Of a DNA stretch of 64,000 nucleotides, positions 25,299 to 33,197 are shown piece by piece (position 1 is the stretch's first letter; every line of letters starts with the position of its first letter). The notes beneath the pieces were generated by a model. That model was not told the origin of the DNA. It was given only the letters and a program-made list of their open reading frames with translations, and did not search any database. Both the position numbers and the translations under genes were made by a program. Source of the DNA: Acholeplasmataceae bacterium UBA2284 (GTDB taxonomy: Bacteria; Bacillota_I; Bacilli_A; Acholeplasmatales; Acholeplasmataceae); contig DDWO01000012.1 of assembly GCA_002345705.1 (NCBI GenBank), positions 97,945-161,944 of the forward strand, given 5' to 3'.

Positions 25299-26176
25299 TA
25301 TTTGCCTCGTTCAGCCATTAAGAGTTCAATTTCAGATTCGTTGATACCAACCATGGCTTCGCCTAGGTCTTCTGAGATTTCAGCTAAAATCTTTGGATCA
25401 TTGAAATTCGTTACAGCCTTAACGATTGCTTCAGCACGCTTTGCAGGGTTACCTGACTTGAATATGCCTGAGCCAACGAAAACACCTTCTGCGCCTAACT
25501 GCATCATTAATGCAGCGTCTGCAGGAGTGGCGATTCCACCAGCTGCAAAGTTAACGACAGGAAGCTTTCCATTGTCGTGAACATAACGAATTAAATCAAG
25601 GGAAACACCCATTTGTTTCTGCAGAACGAAGAGTTCTTCAGGACGAAGGGATTGAACATTTCTTATTTCTTTTTGAATTGCACGCATATGTCTTACCGCT
25701 TGGATTACATCACCTGTACCAGGTTCACCTTTGGTTCTAATCATTGCTGCACCCTCGGAGATTCTACGTAGTGCTTCACCTAAATCCTTAGCTCCACAAA
25801 CAAAAGGAACACTAAATTTAGTTTTATCAATATGATGAAGATCATCAGCAGGTGATAACACTTCACTTTCATCAATATAATCAATTTCTACAGCTTCTAA
25901 GATTTGAGCTTCAACAAAATGTCCGATTCTGACCTTCGCCATAACGGGGATGGATACAGCAGCTTGAATTTCTTTAATCATCTTAGGATCACTCATACGT
26001 GAAACACCACCAACAGCACGAATATCTGCAGGTATTCTTTCTAGAGCCATGACTGCAACCGCACCAGCAGCTTCAGCTATTCTTGCTTGAGCTGGATTGG
26101 ATACATCCATGATCACTCCACCTTTAAGCATTTGAGCGAGTTCCTTATTTAATTTATATCTTTGATTTTGCATCAT
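25298..26176 (-). CDS. pdxS: Pyridoxal 5'-phosphate synthase subunit PdxS
   Basis: PdxS makes pyridoxal phosphate from ribose 5-phosphate (or ribulose 5-phosphate), glyceraldehyde 3-phosphate and ammonia. The 292-aa TIM barrel contains the signatures GGVIMDVSNPAQARIAEAAGA, RIPADIRAVGGVSRMSDP and the phosphate site NFAAGGIATPADAALMMQLG, with the active-site lysine in MAKVRIGH near residue 82. AAGGAGG precedes the start. It is transcribed away from pdxR. Confidence 0.97.
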   Translation of the reverse strand: MMQNQRYKLNKELAQMLKGGVIMDVSNPAQARIAEAAGAVAVMALERIPADIRAVGGVSRMSDPKMIKEIQAAVSIPVMAKVRIGHFVEAQILEAVEIDYIDESEVLSPADDLHHIDKTKFSVPFVCGAKDLGEALRRISEGAAMIRTKGEPGTGDVIQAVRHMRAIQKEIRNVQSLRPEELFVLQKQMGVSLDLIRYVHDNGKLPVVNFAAGGIATPADAALMMQLGAEGVFVGSGIFKSGNPAKRAEAIVKAVTNFNDPKILAEISEDLGEAMVGINESEIELLMAERGK

Positions 26177-26205
26177 ATATGCCTCCTTGATATCTTTTCA
26201 TGAAT

Positions 26206-26265
26206 AGTATATACTTATAACTGGTATAGGTAAATATTCAGTTTAGATAAAAATAAGTATACCAG
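26206..26265. promoter_or_regulatory. pdxS promoter with inverted-repeat operator shared with pdxR
   Basis: On the minus strand, TTTACC (26229-26234), 17 bases, TATACT (26206-26211) form the pdxST promoter. An inverted repeat CTGGTATA (26221-26228) and TATACCAG (26258-26265) has one arm inside that promoter spacer and the other directly before the pdxR start. This is the expected kind of PdxR binding arrangement, allowing control of pdxST and of pdxR itself. Confidence 0.7.
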
Positions 26266-27663
26266 ATGGATGATGATATGGAAAAAGGGAAAAAGCCGAT
26301 ATATGTAGAGCTCTATGAACAATTTAAAAAAATGATTGTAGAAGGTAAGTATGAGGAAAATCAAAAATTACCCTCAAAGAGAAAGCTTTCTGCTGATTTG
26401 AAAATCAGTCCTTTAACTGTAGAAGCAGCCTATCAGCAATTGATTGCTGAAGGCTATGTATACGCAATTGAAAAGAGTGGTTACTTCGTCTCTAAAAGAG
26501 TTGAGGTTATTTTAGGTTCTAAGGAAACAAAAATAAATATTGGAAAAAAAGAAGTTGAAGAAAAGCCTAAGTATCTTTACGAATTCAACACAAACGTGGT
26601 AGATACATCATTATTCCCTAATGCTACCTGGGCAAAACTATCTAGAGAGGTTTTATCTGAAAATCATCATGAAATGCTCAATATCACAAACCCTGAAGGA
26701 ATGGTTGAGCTAAGACGTGAAATTGCTAGATACTTAGAGTTATATAGAGGAATGCAGGTAGATCCAGCACAAATTATTATTGGATCCGGTAGCTCATCCT
26801 TAATCAGTCTTTTAGTTGAAATCATTGGAAGAAAATCTCATTACGCGATGGAGAATCCAGGGTATTCAAAAATATATCATTTATTTCGTGGAAATGACGT
26901 TCATTTATCCTTAATTGAATTAGATGAAATGGGAATTGATATCAATCACTTGATTTCCACTAATGCAAATATCGTACATATCACTCCATCACATCAATTT
27001 CCAACAGGCATTGTAATGCCAATTCAAAGAAGAAATGAATTACTAAACTGGGCAAATAAAAAAGAAGATCGTTTTATTATTGAAGATGATTATGATTCTG
27101 AATTTAGATTTCAAGGGAAGCCCATCCCCGCACTACAAGGACTTGATTATAATGAAAAGGTGATTTACATGAATACATTCACCAAAACATTAGCCCCATC
27201 CTTTCGTATGGGGTATATGGTATTACCGAGAAAGCTTTTATCTATTTATAATCAGATTAAGGGATATCATGGATGTACAGTGCCAAACTTTGAGCAATAT
27301 ATTATGTATAAGTTCATGAAGGGTGGGTATTTTGAAAGACATGTAAATAGAATGAAGAATTATTATCGCCAAAAGATAGAGCTCATTATGAAAATTGTCG
27401 AAAAATATCCTAAAATTCGATTGAAGGGATATGAGTCAGGACTTCATTTTCTAATGGAAATTGATTCGAAACTATCAGAAGAAGATATGATTGATGCAGC
27501 AGTGAAAAACAAGATCAGAGTTTCTGGGTTATCTTCTTATTATCAAGGAGACTTTAATCATTTAAGTAAAGCACTAGTCATTGGATATTCAGGTATAGGA
27601 ATGGAAGAATTAGAACAAGCAGTAAACTCACTCATTCAAAGTGTTTCATACTCAATGGTTTAA
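26266..27663 (+). CDS. pdxR: MocR-type regulator of pyridoxal phosphate synthesis
   Basis: The 465-aa protein has an N-terminal GntR winged helix (IYVELYEQFKKMIVEGKY to LPSKRKLSADLKISPLTVEAAYQQL, about residues 10-60) fused to a fold-type I aminotransferase domain. The PLP lysine is in MNTFTKTLAPSFRMGY near residue 308, with DDYDSEFR at the usual Asp site near residue 275. PdxR activates pdxST when PLP is low; divergence from pdxS supports that role. The start is ATG at 26266 or 26278; neither has a strong ribosome binding site. Confidence 0.9.
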   Translation: MDDDMEKGKKPIYVELYEQFKKMIVEGKYEENQKLPSKRKLSADLKISPLTVEAAYQQLIAEGYVYAIEKSGYFVSKRVEVILGSKETKINIGKKEVEEKPKYLYEFNTNVVDTSLFPNATWAKLSREVLSENHHEMLNITNPEGMVELRREIARYLELYRGMQVDPAQIIIGSGSSSLISLLVEIIGRKSHYAMENPGYSKIYHLFRGNDVHLSLIELDEMGIDINHLISTNANIVHITPSHQFPTGIVMPIQRRNELLNWANKKEDRFIIEDDYDSEFRFQGKPIPALQGLDYNEKVIYMNTFTKTLAPSFRMGYMVLPRKLLSIYNQIKGYHGCTVPNFEQYIMYKFMKGGYFERHVNRMKNYYRQKIELIMKIVEKYPKIRLKGYESGLHFLMEIDSKLSEEDMIDAAVKNKIRVSGLSSYYQGDFNHLSKALVIGYSGIGMEELEQAVNSLIQSVSYSMV

Positions 27664-27719
27664 ACATATTTACATATGATTATTTTTCTTATAGAAGCCT
27701 TCCTTTAAATTTGGAGTTA

Positions 27720-28209
27720 TCATCCTATCCCTTGATGAAATCTTTGTTTATTGTAATAGTCAGTATAATTGATGACAACTGATTTATATGATTGTATGGT
27801 TGAGAATCGATATTTAGGATGAACGGCTTCCTTTTTAAAAATGAGAAAAAAATGATTCCACCACTTCATTATCATAAGGATAACCTACCGCACTGTATGA
27901 AAGTAGTACTTCGTTATTTTGAAGATATGTTCTAAACACCATTGATGTATATTGAACACCTCTATCACTATGAAAAATCATAGGATGTGTTTTTCTATTG
28001 GTAACAGCATTTTTATAGGTATTAAGTGTAAATCTTGTATTATTCACTTTGGATAACTCATAAGAAATCACTTTACGAGAAAAAAGATCAATGATGACAC
28101 AAAGATATACAGGTTTATAGTTGATTTTGATTTTTGTCGTATCACTAACACATATAAAAGACGGTTGGATTATTATACAAGTAAAATTGGAATTATTAAT
28201 ATTACCCAT
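27720..28209 (-). pseudogene. IS3-family transposase OrfB remnant
   Basis: The minus strand encodes the integrase core of an IS3-type OrfB: SDTTKI (first Asp), FSRKVISYEL, FHSDRGVQYTS (second Asp) and DNEVVESFFSHF (Glu). The protein is cut off before the first Asp. After SHF a one-base deletion in a T/A run shifts the frame; the missing end continues as EAVHPKYRF and NYTDYYNKQRFHQGIG to a stop at 27720-27722. No OrfA and no clear terminal inverted repeats are seen. It marks the left edge of the accessory island and is presumably inactive. Confidence 0.82.
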
Positions 28210-28301
28210 GAAATGTGCTATAATATAGAAAATAACAGAACAAATTTGGCGGGGAATTTCACAATTATTTTAATAAGCTATAGGGTTCAAATCCCCTTTC
28301 A

Positions 28302-28664
28302 CCTGCCTGTCGTGAAGAGCTAGATGTTAAATTAGAACAGGTAGAAGTAAAGGATTCTGTTCTTAAAGAAGTTTATGAAAAAACCCAAGTAATACATAAC
28401 TTCTATAAGTCAAAGGAATGGCAACTCGCTAGATAGATAAAAATAACACAAACTAATGGCAAATGTGAAAGATGCGGTATGATTGGTCAGGAAGTACATC
28501 ATAAAAATAGACTTACAGTCAATAACGTAATGGATACATCAGTAAGTGTTAGTCTAGATAACTTGGAGTTGCTTTGTCGGGACTGTCGCAACAAAGAGCA
28601 TTAGCGATTTAGTAATAAAGTTAGATTTGATAAAGACGGGATAATAAATCCAGAAAAACCTTAG
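28302..28664 (+). pseudogene. Decayed phage-type HNH endonuclease gene
   Basis: Reading from 28302, the frame encodes FYKSKEWQLAR, a CERCG zinc pair, EVHHKNRLT, LDNLELLCRDCRNKEH and a C-terminal RFSNKVRFDKDG. This is the usual order of small HNH proteins found beside phage terminase genes. Two in-frame TAG codons (28434-28436 and 28602-28604) interrupt it, and no start codon is evident. It is a prophage relic. Confidence 0.78.
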
Positions 28665-28680
28665 TAAAGTGAATGTTATT

Positions 28681-28689
28681 TGGTATAAT
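28681..28689 (+). promoter_or_regulatory. Extended -10 promoter before the 102-aa gene
   Basis: TGgTATAAT at 28681-28689, followed by AGAGAGGTG and the ATG at 28715. Confidence 0.6.
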
Positions 28690-28714
28690 TGTTATTAAAG
28701 AGAGGTGTTTATTC

Positions 28715-29023
28715 ATGAGTATAAATGTAAACAAAAGTAACTTTGATATGAACAAGAACTTGTTAGACAAGGATGCGATGCTAATATACGAGATTTTGAC
28801 AGATACTATTAAAAATATTGAAGAAGATTATCAAATAACTTTGAATGATAGTTTAACTTTTTCAACAAAAAATGGCAGTTTAAAAGATGAACATAATGGC
28901 AGAATATACTATAAAGCTTTGTCAGGATTAAAACAGTTACTTAAGTATAAAATTATTAATAATTTTATTGAGGAAGATGTTTCCGAAGGTAATGAACATG
29001 TTGTAAAGTTTGATATTTTATAG
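28715..29023 (+). CDS. Unidentified small soluble protein
   Basis: The 102-aa protein is acidic and mostly helical, beginning SINVNKSNFDMNKNLLDKDAM. No domain is recognised and there is no membrane segment. The middle (GRIYYKALSGLKQLLKYKIINNF) could be a winged-helix-like fold, but this is only an impression. The start at 28715 is fixed by AGAGAGGTG; the frame is open to 28673, but the promoter lies there. It lies just upstream of a G-rich phage-like motif in the decayed island. Confidence 0.5.
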   Translation: MSINVNKSNFDMNKNLLDKDAMLIYEILTDTIKNIEEDYQITLNDSLTFSTKNGSLKDEHNGRIYYKALSGLKQLLKYKIINNFIEEDVSEGNEHVVKFDIL

Positions 29024-29078
29024 TCCCCCAAGCATCAATAGTAATATCATCAAGAGGTACCGCACGGGGGGGGGACCT
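29023..29078. repeat. Inverted repeat with a G9 run, possible phage cos-like relic
   Basis: GTCCCCC (29023-29029) is the inverted complement of GGGGGAC (29070-29076). The right arm is part of nine consecutive G (29066-29074) in the context GGTACCGCAC-G9-ACC. Such a G run is exceptional in this AT-rich sequence. Its position between HNH and small-terminase relics is where cohesive-end sites lie in several phages. A cos identity is inference only. Confidence 0.4.
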
Positions 29079-29144
29079 TTAAAAAACGCAAGTTAAAGTT
29101 TTGAAATCTTAGATTTTTATACTGGTAATATGAAAGGAGTCTAT

Positions 29145-29723
29145 ATGGTAAAGATTAAAAAAAAGTTAGAGTTAGTGTTTTTAAAGCAAATCATAATTGA
29201 TGTTTTCATGATAGATTCTGCTTTAACAAGAGAGTCAAAATTAAAAGACCTCTATTTACTACACTGTGAAATTGATGGCAAATACCAGTCATTAATAGAA
29301 AATTGGGGTAGAGGTATGTACCAATGGAATGATTCTTTCGGATTTGACTATAATGGTATGGATTCATCAAGAGAAACACTTGAGCACAACCTAAATATGA
29401 TGAAAGCAAAACTTGATTCTTTTAAATACACTTTTAATGTTGATGATGGGGCGAAAAACAGCCAACGCAAGATTACGAACATTTACAATACTCAATATAA
29501 CAATTTATATTTTGAACAAGTCACTCAATATATTCAAAACAATTATACATTGTCAGATAAAGACGAAATATTAAGCAAAATTGATGAGATAAAACAAATT
29601 TTGAAATCAAGTGAGACGAAAGAAGAAAAATGGAACAGATTATCAAAAATCGGAAAATGGGTATTTGATAAGAGCGTTGATGTTGGTATACAACTTCTCC
29701 CTATGTTCTTAGGGTTAAAATGA
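29145..29723 (+). CDS. Unidentified protein with a hydrophobic C-terminal tail
   Basis: The 192-aa protein is a helical, charged sequence that ends in a short hydrophobic segment, KSVDVGIQLLPMFLGLK. A predicted coiled stretch (LSDKDEILSKIDEIKQIL) precedes it. I do not recognise the family. The ATG at 29145 is preferred to 29130 because AAAGGAG falls between them. A C-terminal membrane-seeking tail is common in small effector or toxin-like proteins of defence islands, but there is no catalytic motif to support this. Confidence 0.5.
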   Translation: MVKIKKKLELVFLKQIIIDVFMIDSALTRESKLKDLYLLHCEIDGKYQSLIENWGRGMYQWNDSFGFDYNGMDSSRETLEHNLNMMKAKLDSFKYTFNVDDGAKNSQRKITNIYNTQYNNLYFEQVTQYIQNNYTLSDKDEILSKIDEIKQILKSSETKEEKWNRLSKIGKWVFDKSVDVGIQLLPMFLGLK

Positions 29724-29726
29724 TTT

Positions 29727-30155
29727 ATGCATGTTTTAGAAGAGAACTTCTTGAGAAGTATAGTTTTATTACAATACATCACTAATAGAATTGAGAAGAA
29801 ATTTTTAGGAAAAAAATCAATTTATGATTTTCAAAATCGATATCCTTCATATATGGAACTTAATATGGTTTTTTATCATGCAGCAATCATGCAGGCAAGA
29901 AAATTATTTGAAGCAGGATTAGATTATGGTCTTGAAGAAGAGAAATGGTATAAACTTAAATTATATCGAGAAGAAGTTACTCACGCAAAGAATGAAAAAT
30001 CAAAGATGTTAACAAAAATTGGTGACTTAAATAATGAAATAATACCGAAATTTAATAAGTTGAGTGGATCTATATAAGAGAAATATAACTTAAATAATGA
30101 CGATGAGTATATTAGTTTTATTGACTCATACATCAAGGATTTGAATGAATTATGA
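29727..30155 (+). pseudogene. Interrupted unidentified gene
   Basis: The frame from the ATG at 29727 gives a 116-residue helical protein up to a TAA at 30075-30077. It then continues in the same frame for 25 more codons to a TGA at 30153-30155 that overlaps the next ATG (ATGA). The clean overlap with the following gene suggests the longer frame was the original gene and the TAA is a nonsense mutation. No family recognised. Confidence 0.5.
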
Positions 30156-30574
30156 ATGAAAACATAAGTTATGAGTACAAGCGACTAAGGTCGCTTTTTT
30201 CAATGGTCGATGAAACTAAAACAGAACTAGTTGATAACGTAATCCAACGAGCAGCATTTATGAAGGTAGAACTTTCAAAGATTCAAAGTCAGATACTTAA
30301 ACATGGTACGATTCAAATCTCATCAAAAGGCACTCAACCCCAAACTTAAGCGGCAAAATATTATACCAAGTTAGTTAACTCATATGGAACAGTGATAAAA
30401 ACACTTAACACTATTTTAGGTACACTTGCTCATCTTGGTATTTCTATTTCTGATACAAATTTTTTTGATATTCAAGTATTTTCGAAGTTGCTAGAACTAG
30501 ATATAAAGTCTATTTCGAATGAAGAGAATAGTAGAATTGCTACACAAAAAGATATTGATGTATTCTTAATTTAA
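30152..30574 (+). pseudogene. Small-terminase-like phage gene with internal stop
   Basis: The frame YEYKRLRSLFSMVDETKTEL, VDNVIQRAAFMKVELSKIQ and AAKYYTKLVNSYGTVIKTL resembles phage small-terminase (P27-like) proteins: a DExK-type helix, an RAAFM helix and a late YTKLVNSY segment. An in-frame TAA at 30347-30349 splits it. The C-terminal 45 residues do not resemble that family. Its place after an HNH relic fits phage gene order. Confidence 0.6.
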
Positions 30575-30613
30575 TCTTTTTTCCACTATTTATAAGATCA
30601 ATGGCTCAGTATA

Positions 30614-30660
30614 ATATGATATAAAAGCACATCATATCTATCAAAAAATTATGCTATAAT
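30614..30660 (+). promoter_or_regulatory. Promoter and possible operator of the RES-domain gene
   Basis: Extended -10 TGcTATAAT at 30652-30660. Upstream, ATATGAT (30614-30620) and ATCATAT (30631-30637) form a seven-base inverted repeat with a 10-base centre, a plausible operator. AGGGGG precedes the ATG at 30691. Confidence 0.5.
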
Positions 30661-30690
30661 TGACTTAAATATTAGTAATAGGGGGATCAA

Positions 30691-32550
30691 ATGATAACTT
30701 GTTGTTCTAAGGATTTAAAAGATTTAAAAGAAAACAGTCAGATTATATTGGAAAAAAGAATAAAAAAAACTATAACAGAAAACTTTCGTGAACATGAAGA
30801 TAAAGACTTGGTGAACATAGTTAAAAAATCAAAAGTAAGAGTGATTTACAAAAAAAAATCAATTAACAGTCACTTTGTTTACTTAGAAATACCTGAAACT
30901 CTATTTAAGAAAATTGAAAAGGCTGTTGATGTATACAATACAATGATACAAGAGGTGCTTGCAAAAGAATACTACTTAAATCGATTTGTTGTAATAGGGC
31001 TTCCACTTTCAGTAATTATAGAAAAAAAACAGATTGAGTATGAGGAAAGAAGACAACATATAAAAAAATATCCAACTGCTAAATCTGAGTTGTCTGAGAG
31101 CTATCCAGAATTATACTCTAAAAAACCAGAAATGAATACTACACAAACTTTTGAAGACTGGAAGAAAGATTATTTTTTAATAAAAAAGAAATTATCAGTG
31201 CCAACAGGTGATTTTTTTAAAGATAAAGTAAATCGACAGATTTATGCAGAGTTTAAGTTTACTAATGAAAGAACTTTAAGAAAAATGTGGTTGGAGACCT
31301 TAAGAAACACCCAATCACTTGACTACAATAATTCTATTAATACTTGGCAAAAAAACAAGAGAAACAGAGACTTTCTTGAGAAAGAATGGAGAAGTAAATA
31401 TACTTCCTTGAACGTTAAAGAGTTAAATGAAGAACTAGAAAAATTCCTAAATTCAAAGTGGGAGCAAATTGCTTTTGATCAGATGTATAAAAGATGGATG
31501 AATTATAAAAAAATATTAATAGCTCATAAGAGTTTTTTTATGAACAATTTAGATAGGAATTACTCAAATTTTATTACTTATAGAGGAAATATCTCATTTA
31601 TTGATAAACTACAAGACAAAATGAATAGTTTCAAAAACGAATTAGAAGAGGCTTACAAAACTGTTTTAAATGATATTCAAAACTTGGTAGATATTCTTTC
31701 GTTTTTCGATGATATATATGATGAAGCGATTGATGAAAAAAGAACTTTATTTAGAGCTCGAACTTTTAATAAGTTTAATAAAACAGTAAAATTAAACACC
31801 CTAATTGATGATCAAATAAAAAAAGCTTTATCAACTGAAACAGAGTTAAAGTTTTACGAGAATAAAAAAGATGCTATGCAACAACATCGGTGGTTGCAGT
31901 TTGCTCTAAATTTGAACAAGCTATACGACGCACATGGCAATGCAAAGAGTATTATAGAAAAAAGTTTTGAAGAATTATACGATGAATTTGACTTTCAAGG
32001 TTACTCAGAAGTAGAGTCTGGACCTCCAAATATAGAAATCAAAAGAAAGATTAATCGAGGAGGTAGATGGGACGAAGTAGATGATCTGTTTATGTACCTA
32101 GCAACATGTGGTGATTTGAGCATATACGAGATACAACCGTATAAAAATCAAATCGTTAGTTTAGGGTACGGAAAACCAAAAAGAAAATTAAAACTGCTAA
32201 ACTTAATTTATGAAGATCGTGAATTGCCAATACCTGACAGTGGAAGTTTTTCTATATATGATATTATGATGTTTCCTGATATTGTTTCCTTAGTATCAAT
32301 GGGAGATGAATCCAATTATGTATTGACACGTTTAATAAGCAAAGTAGCAAAAGAGAAAGGTTATGATGGAATAATGTATAAAAGTAGACTTTATGATAAT
32401 GGTCAGTTTAATATTGTTCTTTTTAATGAAAATGATTTTAAGTTTGAAGAATCAAAATTATTAAAAGTTAATAGTATTGAATACACCTTTAGTTATTGTG
32501 ATTTTCAGCAGGCCAGTCAAGAAATGACTTATAGTATGTTTGATAATTGA
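30691..32550 (+). CDS. Large protein with C-terminal RES (NAD+-degrading) domain
   Basis: The 619-aa product has about 340 residues of charged, helical N-terminal sequence of unknown family. A C-terminal region follows with the RES pattern: FRARTF near residue 352 (Arg), RGGRWD near 455, LFMYLATCGDLSIYEIQP near 465-483 (Tyr and Glu), and a late KGYDGIMYKSR with FNIVLFNEND near 555-580. RES proteins such as ParT and Res degrade NAD+ or ADP-ribosylate targets and are usually about 150-250 aa toxins paired with an Xre antitoxin. Here no such antitoxin is adjacent, and the gene has its own promoter and terminator. A phage-sensing N-terminal domain coupled to NAD+ depletion is a plausible inference. 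The N terminus is unrecognised. Confidence 0.68.
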   Translation: MITCCSKDLKDLKENSQIILEKRIKKTITENFREHEDKDLVNIVKKSKVRVIYKKKSINSHFVYLEIPETLFKKIEKAVDVYNTMIQEVLAKEYYLNRFVVIGLPLSVIIEKKQIEYEERRQHIKKYPTAKSELSESYPELYSKKPEMNTTQTFEDWKKDYFLIKKKLSVPTGDFFKDKVNRQIYAEFKFTNERTLRKMWLETLRNTQSLDYNNSINTWQKNKRNRDFLEKEWRSKYTSLNVKELNEELEKFLNSKWEQIAFDQMYKRWMNYKKILIAHKSFFMNNLDRNYSNFITYRGNISFIDKLQDKMNSFKNELEEAYKTVLNDIQNLVDILSFFDDIYDEAIDEKRTLFRARTFNKFNKTVKLNTLIDDQIKKALSTETELKFYENKKDAMQQHRWLQFALNLNKLYDAHGNAKSIIEKSFEELYDEFDFQGYSEVESGPPNIEIKRKINRGGRWDEVDDLFMYLATCGDLSIYEIQPYKNQIVSLGYGKPKRKLKLLNLIYEDRELPIPDSGSFSIYDIMMFPDIVSLVSMGDESNYVLTRLISKVAKEKGYDGIMYKSRLYDNGQFNIVLFNENDFKFEESKLLKVNSIEYTFSYCDFQQASQEMTYSMFDN

Positions 32551-32562
32551 TATTACCTATAT

Positions 32563-32584
32563 AAGCACTTCGGTGCTTTTTTTA
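32563..32584 (+). terminator. Terminator of the RES-domain gene
   Basis: AAGCAC-TTCG-GTGCTT (32563-32578): a short GC stem closed by a UUCG tetraloop, followed by seven T. Confidence 0.9.
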
Positions 32585-33028
32585 TTGAAAAAGGCAGAGA
32601 TAAAAATAGCGAAAACCATTAAAGGAATCAATATAAAACTTAGTCTAGATGGTAAAGACCTTGACAATGAACTAATGAGCATTAACAAAGAGTTTAAGGA
32701 ACAACAAAAGGATCTTAAGGCAATTAATTCTAACTTGAGTTATGATAGTTCTAATGTAGAGTTTTCGCGCAAGAAACAATCTCAGCTCAATGAAATGCTT
32801 CAGACAACAAAGATGCGATATGATACTTAAAATCAAGCATTAGAAAAAGCAAAAAAAGGGCTAAAGCTTGGTACAGTGTCTGAAGCAGAGTTTATGAAAG
32901 TGCAACGCAATGTTTCATACAGTGAATCAGAAGTAAAACGACTAAATAATGAACTTGAAAAAGCAAATAATAAAGTTAAAAGTCTAGAAAACAACAAGTT
33001 TGAAAATCTTGTTAAGGTAGTACATTAA
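32585..33028 (+). pseudogene. N-terminal fragment of a phage tape measure protein
   Basis: The frame contains KGINIKLSLDGKDLDNELMS, KDLKAINSNLSYDSSNVEF and SEAEFMKVQRNVSYSESEVK, the characteristic opening of siphophage tape measure proteins. A TAA at 32828-32830 interrupts it and the gene stops at 33026-33028, whereas intact tape measure genes run to kilobases. No start codon with a ribosome binding site is present. It is further evidence of a decayed prophage. Confidence 0.78.
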
Positions 33029-33111
33029 CTAAGAGTATCACGATGACAATACTTGGTGCTGTTACAGCAGTCAATTATCGATATCTCAACGCAAATTAAT
33101 AAGTAAACTTT

Positions 33112-33149
33112 AGCATAACCTAGAATAATTCTGGGTTGTGCTTTTTTTA
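33112..33149 (+). terminator. Strong terminator before the AIPR gene
   Basis: AGCATAACC (33112-33120) pairs with GGTTGTGCT (33134-33142), the stem extends inward through TAGAAT and ATTCTG, and eight T follow. It insulates the next gene from the phage relics. Confidence 0.9.
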
Positions 33150-33197
33150 TTATGCAAACTAAAGTATAATTGTTTAAAAGAGTAATGGGAGGGTAAT

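Noticed and set aside
28216..28224. Extended -10 (TGcTATAAT) inside the region before the HNH relic
   Set aside because: No intact gene or recognisable RNA follows; it may be a relic phage promoter but cannot be supported.
28283..28306. A tRNA T-arm-like string (GGGTTCAAATCCC) that could mark a tRNA gene or attachment site
   Set aside because: The flanking bases do not give a proper five-pair T stem, no anticodon or D arm precedes it, there is no CCA end and the IS relic starts too close. At best it is a remnant; no matching second copy was noticed.
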